Positions 30,993 to 40,670 of a DNA stretch of 64,000 bases are shown here, in pieces. The DNA lies in the NCBI GenBank assembly GCA_965226475.1, contig CBDDDJ010000004.1, positions 1,178,001 to 1,242,000 of the forward strand, written 5' to 3'. The stretch's first letter is position 1, and each line of letters opens with the position of its first letter. This DNA comes from JASLMY01 sp965226475. GTDB taxonomy: Bacteria; Pseudomonadota; Alphaproteobacteria; GCA-2731375. The translations under genes were made by a program, and so were the position numbers. The notes beneath the pieces were generated by a model. The model had not been told where the DNA came from and did not search any database. It saw only the letters and a program-made list of their open reading frames with translations.

Positions 30993-31037
30993 GTCCCTCC
31001 CATTTATTCCATCTATCGCAGAAACCTTGGAATTTTA
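30993..31037 (+). repeat. End repeat of the integrase-core IS
   Basis: TGTCCCTCCCATTTATTCCA...CGCAGAAACCTTGG is a diverged copy of the end sequence seen at 31578, 31771 and, inverted, near 32014. It lies 27 bases before the transposase start at 31064 and marks the left end of that element. Confidence 0.6.
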
Positions 31038-31063
31038 CATCACCACCGGATACCCTTTCCGGC

Positions 31064-31592
31064 ATGCATAAGATCATCAAAATCTTCGCGGACCGCGCGG
31101 CGCTCCACACAGAAATCCTTGCCCTGCGACAGCAGGTAGCTGTCCTGAAACGGAAAAGGCCCCGGCATTGCTTCGGAAGGCGGATAGGGTTTTCTGGGTC
31201 ATCCTGTCTTGCCTATGGCCTGGCTGGCGCCACGCCCTGGTAATCGTCAGGCCCGAGACCGTCATCGGTTGGCACCGCAAAGGGTTCAGGCTTTTCTGGA
31301 CATGGAAGTCGCGGCGGCGAAAACCGGGCCGACCGCCGGTGTCGAGGGAGATCCGCTATCTGGTCCGACGGATGTCGCGGGAGAACACACGGTGGGGCGC
31401 ACCTCGGATCCATGGCGAGCCTTTGAAGCTTGGCTTTTCCATCTCCCAGGCCGCCGTCTCGAAATACATGGTCCGTTACCCATCGCCGCCATCGCAGTCG
31501 TGGCGGACATTCCTTACAAATCACGCCGATTGCCTGGCTTCGTTCGATTTCTTCGTGGTCCCCACGGCCACGTTCCACCTGTCCCTCCTATA
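31064..31592 (+). pseudogene. Integrase-core transposase, frameshifted and truncated
   Basis: The N-terminus (MHKIIKIFADRAALHTEILALRQQVAVLKRKRP, here to VLKRKRP) is in one frame. After about 31160 the protein continues in another (RKADRVFWVILSCLWPGWRH), so a base was lost or gained. The second frame runs through SREIRYLVRRMSRENTRWGAPRIHGE and FDFFVVPTATFHL, where the first catalytic Asp is in FDFFVV. It then meets another copy of the IS end repeat at 31578-31592. The second and third catalytic residues are absent. Confidence 0.8.
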
Positions 31593-32014
31593 AACTCCGT
31601 CCGGCGCAGAAATCCAGGCCTTTCCGGATGATCTGATGGCGTTGGTGGCCTGCACACGATCCTGCTTCACGGCGTTCTCTCTAGCCTTCGTAGTCGCGCC
31701 ATGCGCCAGCTCGAGATCATCACGCCTCGCCATCAACCGGATATCCTTCGGCGCAACCAGCGAAGCTGTCCCTTCTATTAACTCCATCCGGCGCAGAAAC
31801 CCTGGTATTTTGGGTGTCCCAGCCACTGGCTTGGCTGGTTGCACCGAAGGATATCCGGTTGATGACGAGGCGCGGTGATCTCAAGCTATCGCAAGGCGCG
31901 ACCGCGAAAGCCGAGAGAACGCCGTGAAGCAGGATCGTGTGCCGACCACCAACGCTATTAAATCACCCTGAAAGGCTTGGGTTTCTGTGCCGGACGGAGT
32001 TTATAGGAGGGACA
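31578..32014. repeat. Large imperfect inverted repeat (about 190-bp arms)
   Basis: The left arm 31578-31770 and right arm 31839-32014 are inverted copies. Both contain CTGTCCCTCCTATAAACTCC, GATCCTGCTTCACGGCGTTC and CATCAACCGGATATCCTTCG in the same order when read inward. The 68-base centre carries a third copy of the IS end repeat (TTCTATTAACTCCATCCGGC). It probably arose from nested head-to-head insertions of the integrase-core IS. No gene is coded. 32015-32180 is non-coding. Confidence 0.75.
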
Positions 32015-32234
32015 GCCGCAGCTTTCCGACAATGTCTTCTGGCTTGTAGATTCTCTTTGCCATCGTGGTCCTCCTATCCGTTTCTTAACATCAGGGTGGA
32101 CCATTTCAATGGGGAAGATCAGGGGCTTTCGATCGTGGGTTCTACAAGTCCTGTCCAGTTAGTCTGACTGAGTCGGACCCGATTTCCTTGGACACAGAAT
32201 TGGCTTAATCGAAGTGTCCAAGGAGGACCGGAAC

Positions 32235-32645
32235 ATGGCCGATAATTTTGAGAAGAAAGTTGCTGTTGATGGGCCTGTGGTAAATGCGGGCGAGCTTGGC
32301 TCGTCCACGTTTTCCCCAGGCCAGGCTTTGCCGGCAGGCCCGCTGGGACTTGGCCAGCGATGGACGGTGGCGCGCAAGCGTGAGGTCGTTCCGCGGCTTT
32401 TGCGTGACGAGCCGGTGCAACTTCTGTCGCGCCAGTTGGGCGTAGAGATCTTCCGGCTCGAGCAGTGGCGTGAGAAAGCGATCGGCGGGATCGACGCCTC
32501 GCTCAAGCGACGCAAGGGCGATCCGGTGCAGGCGGAACTGGATAGCGCCATGAAGCGGATCGGAGAGTTGACCATGCAGGTGGAACTGCTGGAGGCCAAG
32601 ACGGAGACCTTCGGCCCTTTGGGGCGGCGGAGGTCGCGGCGATGA
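32235..32645 (+). CDS. IS3 transposase OrfA
   Basis: OrfA is the DNA-binding subunit. The start is ATG 32235, eight bases after AAGGAGG. The 136 residues contain a helix-turn-helix (REVVPRLLRDEPVQLLSRQLGVEIFRLEQWREKA, key part LLSRQLGVEIFRLEQW) followed by a C-terminal coiled segment (MKRIGELTMQVELLEAK) as in other IS3 OrfA proteins. orfB starts in the -1 frame inside the stop codon, so a programmed frameshift product is possible. Confidence 0.88.
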   Translation: MADNFEKKVAVDGPVVNAGELGSSTFSPGQALPAGPLGLGQRWTVARKREVVPRLLRDEPVQLLSRQLGVEIFRLEQWREKAIGGIDASLKRRKGDPVQAELDSAMKRIGELTMQVELLEAKTETFGPLGRRRSRR

Positions 32646-33547
32646 GTGCCGCCACCTCGCCCGGCACGGGTCTGGCCTACGGCCTGCGGCGGGTCTGCGC
32701 CGCCTGGGGCATGGCCCGCTCCTCGTTCTACGCCATGACCTCCGGCCAGCACGCCGAGCAGCCGCCGGCAAAGCGTCGGGGACCGAAGCCCGCGATCTCG
32801 GACCAGGCGCTGCTGGTGGCGATCGAAGCCGACCTGGAGGCATCGCCCTGGGAGGGCGAGGGCTACCGCAAGGTCTGGGCTCGGCTTCGGGTCTGTCGCG
32901 ACATCCGGGTTGCCCGCAAGCGGGTGCTCCGCCTGATGCGCGAGAACAATCTGCTCTCGCCCCATCGCTGCCGCCGCCGTGGCGGCAATCCCCATGACGG
33001 TGAGATCATCACTCATGCCCCGAACCTCATGTGGGGCACCGATGGCGTTCGGGTGTTCACGGTGGACGACGGCTGGGGCTGGATCTTCACCGCCGTCGAG
33101 CATTGGAACGCCGAGTGTGTCGGCTGGCATGTCTGCAAGCGCGGCGACCGCTTCGCCGCCCTGCAGCCGATCTCCATGGGGCTTGCCGGGCTGTATGGCT
33201 CGACCGCGGCCGGCGCGGCTCGGGGGCTGGCCTTGCGGATGGATCACGGCTCCCAGTATCTGTCGGACCACTTCACCAACCAGATCAAGTTCTGGGGCAT
33301 CCAGCCGTCCTACGCCTTCGTCGCCGAGCCCCAGACCAACGGCGTCGCCGAGCGGTTCAATCGCACGCTGAAGGAACAGATCATCCATGGTCGCATCTAC
33401 CGCAACATCGCGGAGCTGCGGGACGCCGTCCGCGACTTCGTCGAACTCTACAATGCCCAGTGGATCGTCGAAAAGAACGGCTACCTGAGCCCCGCTCAAG
33501 CTCGTCAGGCGTGGCACGCCGCGATCTCAATCAGGCCCGCCGCGTGA
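32642..33547 (+). CDS. IS3 transposase OrfB (integrase core)
   Basis: OrfB is the DDE catalytic part. The 301 residues contain the HTH_21-like region (SPWEGEGYRKVWARL), first Asp in LMWGTDGVRVF, second Asp in LALRMDHGSQYLS, and Glu in PQTNGVAERFNRTLKEQ, followed by the usual FVELYNAQWIVEKNGYLSPAQAR ending (key part YLSPAQARQAW). The frame overlaps orfA by ATGA and is intact. Confidence 0.92.
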   Translation: MSAATSPGTGLAYGLRRVCAAWGMARSSFYAMTSGQHAEQPPAKRRGPKPAISDQALLVAIEADLEASPWEGEGYRKVWARLRVCRDIRVARKRVLRLMRENNLLSPHRCRRRGGNPHDGEIITHAPNLMWGTDGVRVFTVDDGWGWIFTAVEHWNAECVGWHVCKRGDRFAALQPISMGLAGLYGSTAAGAARGLALRMDHGSQYLSDHFTNQIKFWGIQPSYAFVAEPQTNGVAERFNRTLKEQIIHGRIYRNIAELRDAVRDFVELYNAQWIVEKNGYLSPAQARQAWHAAISIRPAA

Positions 33548-33568
33548 GACAAACTTGTGTCCAAGGAA

Positions 33569-34391
33569 CCGGGTGCGCTACAACGATATCAAGTTGTTGT
33601 ACGAAAATTGGCCTGTCGTCAAGTGTCCGCTCTATGAATTCGTCACTAGGAGGTGAAGCAAAGGTTGGAAGAAAGTGTACAAGATTATTTTTCGAAATAA
33701 AGGACTTAACATTGGTACGATACTTCTGGGCTTCAACAATGGCAGGCGTGCCGTGGCGTATTAGACTGTCGGCAGTTTCTTTGGCTAAGCCAATTGCAAA
33801 GGCGCAGCAATGATCCAAGATTTCATCCTCAACCCCGATACTGAGTATTTGACGAATAGGTTCGACCGGATTCTCGTCGGAGTACAATAGAAAGTTTGAA
33901 ATGATTGCTGTTATAGTCGAATTATCAGCGGCGAGAAATCGCGATATGTAATTATGACATTTAGGTCGTCTCGGGAGTAGCTCGACTTCAGCGCGGAATT
34001 CGGATATCGCATTTAGAACATCGTCAGAATATTTCACATCGTTGAATCGCTGCACCCACTTTCCCGATTTGGGGGGCGTGACATATAGACGGAATTGAGT
34101 CTTGGTCGGATCAACTAATCCAGACTCAACATTGTCGGCCCAGTTTGCGAACGTTTTCCATAGATCATCTGCCCAATCAGCTACGGGGTTTTGTTTAAGA
34201 GCACTTTTTGTCTGTTCAAGTAAAACAGAATTGTTTGATGCGTTAACCGAAACATCATCTATATGTTCAATGGAAGCGGTGGCCTTCGGGTCGCAACTGA
34301 GTAAGTGATAACAAAGTCTTACTGGTTGTAGGGCATAACCCAAATATTGCCCTGCGGCGCTTCCCTTAGCTTTGATGGAGGTGCTGGCCAT
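33569..34391 (-). pseudogene. Defence-like protein with PD-(D/E)XK-type N-terminus, truncated by IS3
   Basis: The start is ATG 34391 (MASTSIKAKGSAAGQYLG). The first 120 residues resemble the dsDNA-nuclease-type N-termini found in Cap4 and three-component ABC defence proteins: a GYALQPVRLCYHLL helix, then SIEHIDDVSV and LLEQTKSAL, which could supply the E-D-(Q)xK residues, and ADDLWKTFANW. The family assignment is tentative. The last native residues are about 274; the final PVPWTQVCLTRRA is encoded by the IS3 end. AT-rich codon use sets it apart from core genes. Confidence 0.45.
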
Positions 34392-35236
34392 GCCAATCAG
34401 TTCGCTTCTAGTGTCCTGTGCTTTCGTATTTTGAAGGCAAGAGGGGAGTCCAGTTATAGTGCTGGTGACCAATATCCAAATGCGGCGGGGGCGCAGAAGG
34501 GCGTGGATGCAGCAATGTAGTGGAGGTGCGCCGGGCGCGAAGGAAGGCTGCTTGGTGGCTGACACACTGCCCACATCCAAATTTACGCTGGAGTGGGGGG
34601 CCAGTGTCCAACTCTTCGCCCTGGACTTGAAAGCGCGTGACCGCTTGCTGTTCGATCATGCAGTTCAGTTTCTCACGGTGTGAATTTGGGCCGGTGATGG
34701 CGCCCTTTGCCGACGGGGCCATCAGATGTGTCAACCAAGGCAAGTCATAGACGTTCGTGGTCAGACTAAGCATTCCATTCAAATAGCACGTAGACCGGGC
34801 GATCTCGACCCCCAAGTGGCCCACCGGGTCATTGGATCTATCCGGCTGAGTGTTGGACGGGAATCAAAAATTCCATGACGCCTACGCCGGGTCCGGATTC
34901 CAGCTGTACCCAGCGCGATTGTCTGGGTGGACTGGATGACACTCAGTTCGGGGCGCATTCGCACATCCCAGAAACATTTCACCATCTTCGACGCGGTGGC
35001 TCGGTGGACCTGTGTCCAAGGCCTGGCGCCCCGCCATCCCCGCTTGCGGAGGTTGGGTGGACGCCAATAGGAACGCGGCACCGGGTACCGTCCGGCGCCG
35101 CAACGGCCGGCAGCGTCCGCCTGTCTGGGAGTGCCGGTCAGGCCGTGTTATGGACTCGGTTCGTATGTGGAGGCCGGTCCCCATTAGCCCGAGATTGAGG
35201 CCAGCCGCCGGATGCGCGCTGCATGGGAGGATTGTC
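34392..35236. other. Gene-poor stretch with a transposase remnant
   Basis: No intact gene is present. Around 34915-35050 a forward frame reads VWVDWMTLSSGRIRTSQKHFTIFDAVARW, in the manner of integrase-type transposases (key part TSQKHFTIFDAVARW), and stops after a few more residues. 34440-34830 has reverse frames with no recognisable family. Confidence 0.4.
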
Positions 35237-36283
35237 TTGCCCGAAACCCGCATTCACGACGGCGAACTCGTGCCGCCGGTCGAGTCCCTGGAACGCTATT
35301 TTCGGAGCGGCGGCACGACGATCCTCCAGGCGGCGTTCGAGCACTCCTATTTCGTCCACCCGGACAGGGTCCGGCAGAACACGCCCCTGTACCCGGACCG
35401 GGCGATACTCAGCCGCGAGCATTATCCCGGGCTTGACAGGGGCGCCCACGCCATGTGGCAGGGGCGGGAAGTCAAGCTCGGCGACAACGCGAAGGCCCAG
35501 CAGGCCTGGGCCCGCTATACCGGACGCCGGATCGAACGCGCGTCCGGCTACGGCGTCCGGCATGTCTGGGGCCACCCCTGGGATCCGGACGCGTTCACTG
35601 CCGGATGGAACCTCTGCTACATGCCATTCTGGGCCGGCATGTTGACCGAACGGCAGCACCCCCATCCGGAACTGGAAAAGGCGGTTCGCCAGGCGGCGTG
35701 GGACCTTCACTTCGGCGACGATCCGGTTTGCGCCCCGCCCAGCTTCGTCACCGACCCCGGCGTCGATCTCGACGCCATGCTGGACGGGCATCCGATCCTG
35801 CTTCTGGCCGGGGGAAGCGCAATCGGCGGCCGTCGGCAGGGAGCATCGGCCGAGGCATTTTCAGTGCGGACAGCCGGCCCGGCGGAGTGCGGAGAAAAGC
35901 TTCAGGACATCGTGCGGGATCTCATGCGCACCGTTCTCGAGGACTTTCCCGAAGCGCTGGACGGCGAAACGATCGATCTGCTGGAGACCTCGAAAAATCC
36001 CCTGGGCCTGAAGATCGGCAATCATGCACTGATCCGGAGGGTCCGCGACGGGACGCAGGTCGCCGGTCACGGCAGGTACTGGACGCGGCCCTACGGCGGA
36101 CGCTGGTATGTGTGTTCCCAGTGGTGGAAGGCCGATCACCGACACAATGCCCGGAGCCTGACGGCGTGGGTCGAAGCGCTGGTCGACGGCATGGAAGATA
36201 CCGGAGCGAGGGACCGCTTGCTGGACATCCTCGATCGCCTGTCCGTTTATGGAGCACGATCCGGAATGCCAATCCGGAATTGA
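35237..36283 (+). CDS. Hypothetical protein of 348 residues, possibly HNH-like
   Basis: I do not recognise the family. The best start is TTG 35237, six bases after GGGAGG; the frame upstream is open but lacks homology-like composition. A conserved-looking block near residues 110-160 (YGVRHVWGHPWDPDAFTAGWNLCYMPFW, key part HVWGHPWDP...GWNLCYMP, then RQHPHPELEKAVRQAAWDLHF) has the His-Asn-His spacing of some HNH nucleases. The C-terminal part contains TSKNPLGLKIGNHALIRR and a WVEALVDGM helix. Codon use is like the core genome. It could be a restriction-type nuclease, but this is speculative. Confidence 0.5.
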   Translation: MPETRIHDGELVPPVESLERYFRSGGTTILQAAFEHSYFVHPDRVRQNTPLYPDRAILSREHYPGLDRGAHAMWQGREVKLGDNAKAQQAWARYTGRRIERASGYGVRHVWGHPWDPDAFTAGWNLCYMPFWAGMLTERQHPHPELEKAVRQAAWDLHFGDDPVCAPPSFVTDPGVDLDAMLDGHPILLLAGGSAIGGRRQGASAEAFSVRTAGPAECGEKLQDIVRDLMRTVLEDFPEALDGETIDLLETSKNPLGLKIGNHALIRRVRDGTQVAGHGRYWTRPYGGRWYVCSQWWKADHRHNARSLTAWVEALVDGMEDTGARDRLLDILDRLSVYGARSGMPIRN

Positions 36284-36491
36284 GGATCGCGCCGACAATC
36301 GGCTCGTAGTGCACGATGCGGCATTGGCGGTCGGGTCATGCCAGACCTTCCGCTGCCCCTTGCACCGCAGCCTCGCCCGGCGCTGCCGGCACGATCCATC
36401 GTCCGGCCGCGGAACGGAGGGGCGAGAATTGCAACGCGGGGCGTTCCCGCCGGAGTCATCCGGGTCGATCTTTCCGGTCAAGACGATCCGT

Positions 36492-36716
36492 ATGGTCGGC
36501 ATCGGCCTCAGGCTGCCCGATCACGAGTTCCGAACCCGGAGCCTCGACCCCGCCGTCTTCGTCGACCGCGTACGATGCTGGTACGAGGTCGTGATCGGGA
36601 CGGCGCAGGGCAGACGCATCGTGTTGCGCGACGAAGGGTTGCGTGGCGACGACGCGCGCACGACGAGCGGGGCGATCGGGCGCTGGCGTGAGCTGGAGGG
36701 CAAGGGGGCGCGCTAG
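36492..36716 (+). CDS. Doubtful small protein (74 residues)
   Basis: A forward frame from ATG 36492 (MVGIGLRLPDHEFRTRSLD) ends in TAG at 36716. It has no recognised family and no clear ribosome site. It may be the end of a degraded gene, since the open frame continues upstream to 36249. 36717-37010 holds nothing recognised. Confidence 0.2.
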   Translation: MVGIGLRLPDHEFRTRSLDPAVFVDRVRCWYEVVIGTAQGRRIVLRDEGLRGDDARTTSGAIGRWRELEGKGAR

Positions 36717-37010
36717 CCGGTCGCAGTCCGCGAGTTCCGGATCGCAAAGCGGCAGCCCCGGCCCATGCTCACGGACCCATAGGCGAGCCGCGCAAGGGCC
36801 GTTACGGTTGGCAGCCATGCAGGGACCTTGTCGAACGGGGATGCGGTGGATGACGGGTGGGGGCCGGCATGAAGGCTCGATTGCGCGGCACGAAGGCGGC
36901 GGGTCGGTATTCTCCTGTGTCGTGACGGACAGGTTTCGGGATCTTGCCGAGGCGGGCGATCGGGCACGGCGGGCGAAGGTTGTGCTGAGCGCTCCGGCCC
37001 CCAGGACGCC

Positions 37011-37300
37011 GTGAAACCCGGCGCCGGCCGGCAGGCTGAGAGCTCGGACCGGGAGGTCCTGGCCGGGCTGGTCGAGCGCGTCACCTTCCACAATCCCGAG
37101 AACGGCTTCTGCGTCCTGAGGACGAAGGCGCGAGGGCACCGCGACCTGATCACGGTGGTGGGCCATGCCGCCATGGTTTCTCCGGGCGAATGGATCACCG
37201 CATCGGGGGAGTGGGTCAACGACCGGACCCACGGCCAGCAGTTCAGGGCGCGCTTCATGCGCACCTCCGAGCCGTCCTCGGTCGAGGGCATCGAGAAGTA
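37011..37300 (+). pseudogene. recD2: RecD2/YrrC-type helicase, N-terminal 96 residues only
   Basis: The GTG start and the sequence LAGLVERVTFHNPENGFCVLR, THGQQFRARF and the ending SSVEGIEKY (key part VERVTFHNPENGFCVL) are the OB-fold N-terminus of SF1B RecD2 helicases, which are normally over 700 residues. The gene is cut at 37300 by the IS21 copy. Its remainder does not reappear on the other side, where a topoisomerase tail begins instead. Confidence 0.85.
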
Positions 37301-37417
37301 TGAGAACGGCGGCGCAATAATCCCCCACTGAAGCGGCCGGTTGATCCGGCTGTGGCGGACCAAAATGGGACCGCGTATAGCCTTCTGTCAGGGTTGCTCT
37401 GACTGGAAGGCGGGGGG

Positions 37418-38917
37418 ATGTATCGGGTGTAGTTGTACGCACGGGTTCGGCGGGCGTGTCGTGTCGAGGGAATGAGCACCCGCGAGGCCTCGCGGGTGTT
37501 CGGGCTGGACCGCAAGACGGTACGCAAGATGCTGTCGTTCTCGGTGCCGCCGGGGTATCGCCGCGGCAAGCCGCCACGGCGGCCGAAGCTGGGTCCGTTC
37601 ACGGGGATCATCGATCGGATTCTGGAAGACGATCGGACCAGCCACCACAAGCAACGGCACACTGCGAAGCGCATCTTCGACCGCCTCCGGGACGAGTACG
37701 GTTTCACGGGCGGCTACACCATCGTGAAGGACTACGTTCGTGAGCAGGGGCTTCGGTCGCGTGAGGTGTTCGTGCCACTCTCCCATTCCCCCGGTCACGC
37801 CCAGGCGGACTTCGGCGAAGCGATGGCGGTGATCGGCGGCGCGTTACGGAAGATCCACTTCCTTGCCTTCGACCTTCCCCACAGTGATGGTTGCTTTGTT
37901 GCGGCCTATCCGGCGGAGACGACCGAAGCATTCTGCGATGGCCACAACGCGGCGTTTGCCTTCTTCGGCGGCGTCCCCCGATCCATCCTGTACGACAACA
38001 CCAAGCTGGCGGTTGCCCGGATCCTGGGCGATGGGAAGCGGCAGCGAACGCGCGTCTTCACGGAGCTTCAGTCCCACTATCTGTTCGAGGACAGGTTCGG
38101 CCGGCCGGGCAAGGGCAACGACAAGGGCAAGGTCGAGGGACTGGTCGGCTTCATCCGGCGGAACTTCCTGGTCCCCGTCCCGCGTGCCGAGAGCTTCGCG
38201 GCCCTCAACGATGCTCTCGCCGAACAGTGCCGCCGGCGCCAGGCGGCGCGGCTGCGGGGCCACAAGGAGACCATCGGCGAGCGTCTCGAGCGGGATCGTC
38301 AAGTTCTCTTGCCATTGCCGCCTGCTCCCTATGATGCCTGCGATAAGCGCCCTGGACGGGCGAGTTCGCTGTCGCTGGTGCGTTACCGCAGCAACGACTA
38401 TTCCGTGCCCGTGGCCTACGGCCACCGTGAGGTGCTCATCCGGGGCTACGTCGATGAGGTGGTGATCAGCTGCGGGGCCGAGGTGATCGCCCGGCACCGC
38501 CGGTCCTACGACAGCGAGGACCTGATCTTCGACCCGCTGCATTACCTGCCCTTGATCGAGCAGAAGATCGGCGCCCTCGACCAGGCCGCGCCATTGGCGG
38601 GCTGGGACCTGCCCGAGGCCTTCATCACTCTGCGGCGGCTCCTCGAAGCTCGTATGGGCAAGGCAGGCAAGCGCGAGTACGTCCAGGTGCTCCGTCTACT
38701 GGAGACCTTCCGGCTCGAGGAGGTCGAGGGTGCGGTCGGCGACGCCCTGCGGCTCGGCGCAATCGGCTTTGATGCGGTGAAGCACCTGGTACTGTGCCGC
38801 ATCGAGCGGCGGCCGCCCAGGCTCAACCTCGACGTCTATCCGTATCTGCCGCGCGCCCGGGTCGCGATGACGTCCGCCAAGTCGTACATGAGCCTGCTGT
38901 CGGGGCTCGGCGCATGA
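37418..38917 (+). pseudogene. istA: IstA with an amber codon at position 5
   Basis: The native start ATG 37418 follows a GGGGGG run, and the frame reads MYRV-stop-LYARVRRACRVEGMS. In homologues, including the copy at 22072-23568 (MYGVELYAQVRLAV), the stop position is Glu, so GAG to TAG explains it. The rest (494 residues from TTG 37433) is complete, with HTH STREASRVFGLDRKTVRKML, HAQADFGEAM, SILYDNTKLAVARI and GKGNDKGKVEGLVGF. Translation might restart at TTG 37433 or ATG 37472, so some activity is possible. Confidence 0.85.
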
Positions 38918-39678
38918 CCGACACACCGCAAGTGCTGCTCGCCCACCACCTCAAGACGCTGAAGCTGCCGACCTTCCTGCGCGAGTACGACAAGATCGCC
39001 CGGCAGTGCGCCTCGGAAGGCGTCGATCACGTCCGCTACCTGTTGAGACTCGCCGAGCTCGAGCTGATCGACCGCGAGCGCCGCATGGTCGAGCGGCGCA
39101 TCAAGGCGGCGCGCTTCCCCGTGGTCAAGAGCCTCGACAGCTTCGACTTCAAGGTCATCCCCTCGCTCAACAAGGCGCTGGTCCTGGAGCTGGCCCGCTG
39201 CGAGTACATCGAGCGCCGCGAGAACCTCATCGCGCTCGGCAACAGCGGCACCGGCAAGACCCACATCGCCCTCGGTCTCGGCTTGGCGGCCTGCCAGAAG
39301 GGCCTCTCGGTCGGCTTCATCACCGCCGCCGCACTGGTCCACGAGCTCATCGAGGCCCGCGATGACAAGCAGCTGCTGAGGTTCCAGAAGAAGCTCGCCA
39401 CCTACAAGCTTCTGATCGTCGACGAACTCGGCTTCGTGCCGCTGTCGAAGACCGGCGCCGAGCTGTTGTTCGAGGTGTTCAGCCAACGCTACGAGCGGGG
39501 CTCGACCCTGGTCACCACCAATCTGCCCTTCGACGAATGGACCGAGGTGTTCGGCTCCGAGCGCCTCACCGGCGCTCTCCTCGACCGCCTCACCCACCAC
39601 GTCAACATCCTCGAGATGAATGGCGAGAGCTACAGGCTCAACCAGAGCCGCAGGCGTCAAACCCCGACGGCGAACTGA
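38914..39678 (+). CDS. istB: IstB helper ATPase
   Basis: This intact 254-residue AAA+ helper overlaps istA by ATGA. It has an N-terminal helical domain (LLAHHLKTLKLPTFLREYDK), the P-loop LGNSGTGKTHIALGLGLAAC, Walker B LLIVDELGFVPLSKTG and sensor region TLVTTNLPFDEWTEVFGSERL (key part TTNLPFDEW). It is the only complete IstB in the window and could complement the amber-containing copy at 21315-22079 if the elements are compatible. Confidence 0.93.
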   Translation: MTDTPQVLLAHHLKTLKLPTFLREYDKIARQCASEGVDHVRYLLRLAELELIDRERRMVERRIKAARFPVVKSLDSFDFKVIPSLNKALVLELARCEYIERRENLIALGNSGTGKTHIALGLGLAACQKGLSVGFITAAALVHELIEARDDKQLLRFQKKLATYKLLIVDELGFVPLSKTGAELLFEVFSQRYERGSTLVTTNLPFDEWTEVFGSERLTGALLDRLTHHVNILEMNGESYRLNQSRRRQTPTAN

Positions 39679-39868
39679 ACCGACCACCCAACCCACGCTT
39701 GACCCCGTGGGCCCACAGGTCCCTCCCGCGCGCGCCGCCGCGTCGGCCTGTTGAGGGCACGCCGCGTCGCACCCGGGGCCCTCCCATGGACTAGGGGACA
39801 AGCCCGCAGCCGCCAAGTGGTCCCTTCTTACACCGCCACGGTGGTCCCTTTTTGCTCCGCCATTGACA

Positions 39869-40476
39869 GCGGCTACAGCGGCAAGGATCGCCCGCCGACG
39901 GCGGCGATGAAACGTTTTGCCGTCTCGATCGCCCGGCGCAAGGGCATCGACCCGCCCAAGGGCTACACCAAATCAGCGGCGGTCTGCCGGGCGTTTCTGG
40001 AACTGCACGCACCGGAACGCACAACGGGGAGCGCGGAACGCAACGGGGCGGCGGGGACCCGGCCACCGAGTGCGGCCCAGGTCTCGTATGCCGAGGCAAT
40101 CGCGCGGGAGAGGGACATCACCGTTCCCGACGAGGCCAGGGCCTGCTCGACCGCGATGTCCAAATGGATCGATGCGAACAGGCCGGCGAAGCCCGCAACG
40201 GGCCGCAGGGCATCGGCGCACAAGTCGCGCGACCAGACGGCGAAGGGGAAGGCGGCCCGGGCAAGAGCACAGCGGAGGCGCAAACCGGGCGACGCGGCGG
40301 AGGGCGCGGCACCATCCGCTGGCGCCCGCGCGGAAGCGCCAGCCGGCACGCCTTTGCCGATTCCCTACGGCAACAAGGAGGCCGCGTTCGCGCTCGGCGC
40401 CCGCTACGCATCGGGCGGCTGGTATGCGCCGCCCGGCGTCGATCTCTCCGCCTTCCGCGAGCGCGGGTGGCTGTAG
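39869..40476 (+). pseudogene. topB: DNA topoisomerase III C-terminal fragment
   Basis: The frame emerging from the IS21 boundary reads GYSGKDRPPTAAMKRFAVSIARRKG, with two related repeats (FAVSIARRKGIDPPKGY and YAEAIARERDITVPDEA), and ends with IPYGNKEAAFALGARYASGG...GVDLSAFRERGWL, a DUF5710-type tail. This arrangement is found at the C-termini of plasmid/ICE-type TopB topoisomerases. The catalytic part is missing. About 200 residues remain without a start codon of their own. 40477-40670 is non-coding. Confidence 0.65.
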
Positions 40477-40670
40477 CGCCCGGCCGCGTAGCAGCCCGTC
40501 CGAAGGACCGCCGTCATGGCCTGCGCACGGACACCCACCAACCCGGCGGCTACATCGTCACCGCACTCATGCGCCGACTTCGCCAAATACGCCCGCTTTT
40601 TCGCAGCCATCGACACCGCTGCAGGAAGCGTCCTTGACCCGCGTGATGCAGTGCGGATAACTGCCGGGCC

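Larger units (their letters stand above)
32183..33568 (+). mobile_element. IS3-family insertion sequence
   Basis: Inverted ends TTCCTTGGACACA (from 32184) and TGTGTCCAAGGAA (to 33568) bound an orfA/orfB pair with ATGA overlap. Both frames are intact, so the element is probably active. Its right end truncates the reverse-strand gene at 33569-34391. Confidence 0.85.
37301..39868 (+). mobile_element. IS21-family insertion sequence, copy 2
   Basis: The 2568-bp element has related ends (TGAGAACGGCGGCGCAA at 37301; on the other strand TGTCAATGGCGGAGCAA from 39868). It carries istA and istB with ATGA overlap. The flanks differ (AAGTA versus GCGGC), so there is no target duplication, and the interrupted genes on the two sides are unrelated. 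39679-39868 is non-coding end sequence. Confidence 0.82.

Noticed and set aside
36249..36716. A 155-residue gene
   Set aside because: The N-terminal half has no coding character and starts antisense-like to other frames. Only the last 74 codons were kept, at low confidence.
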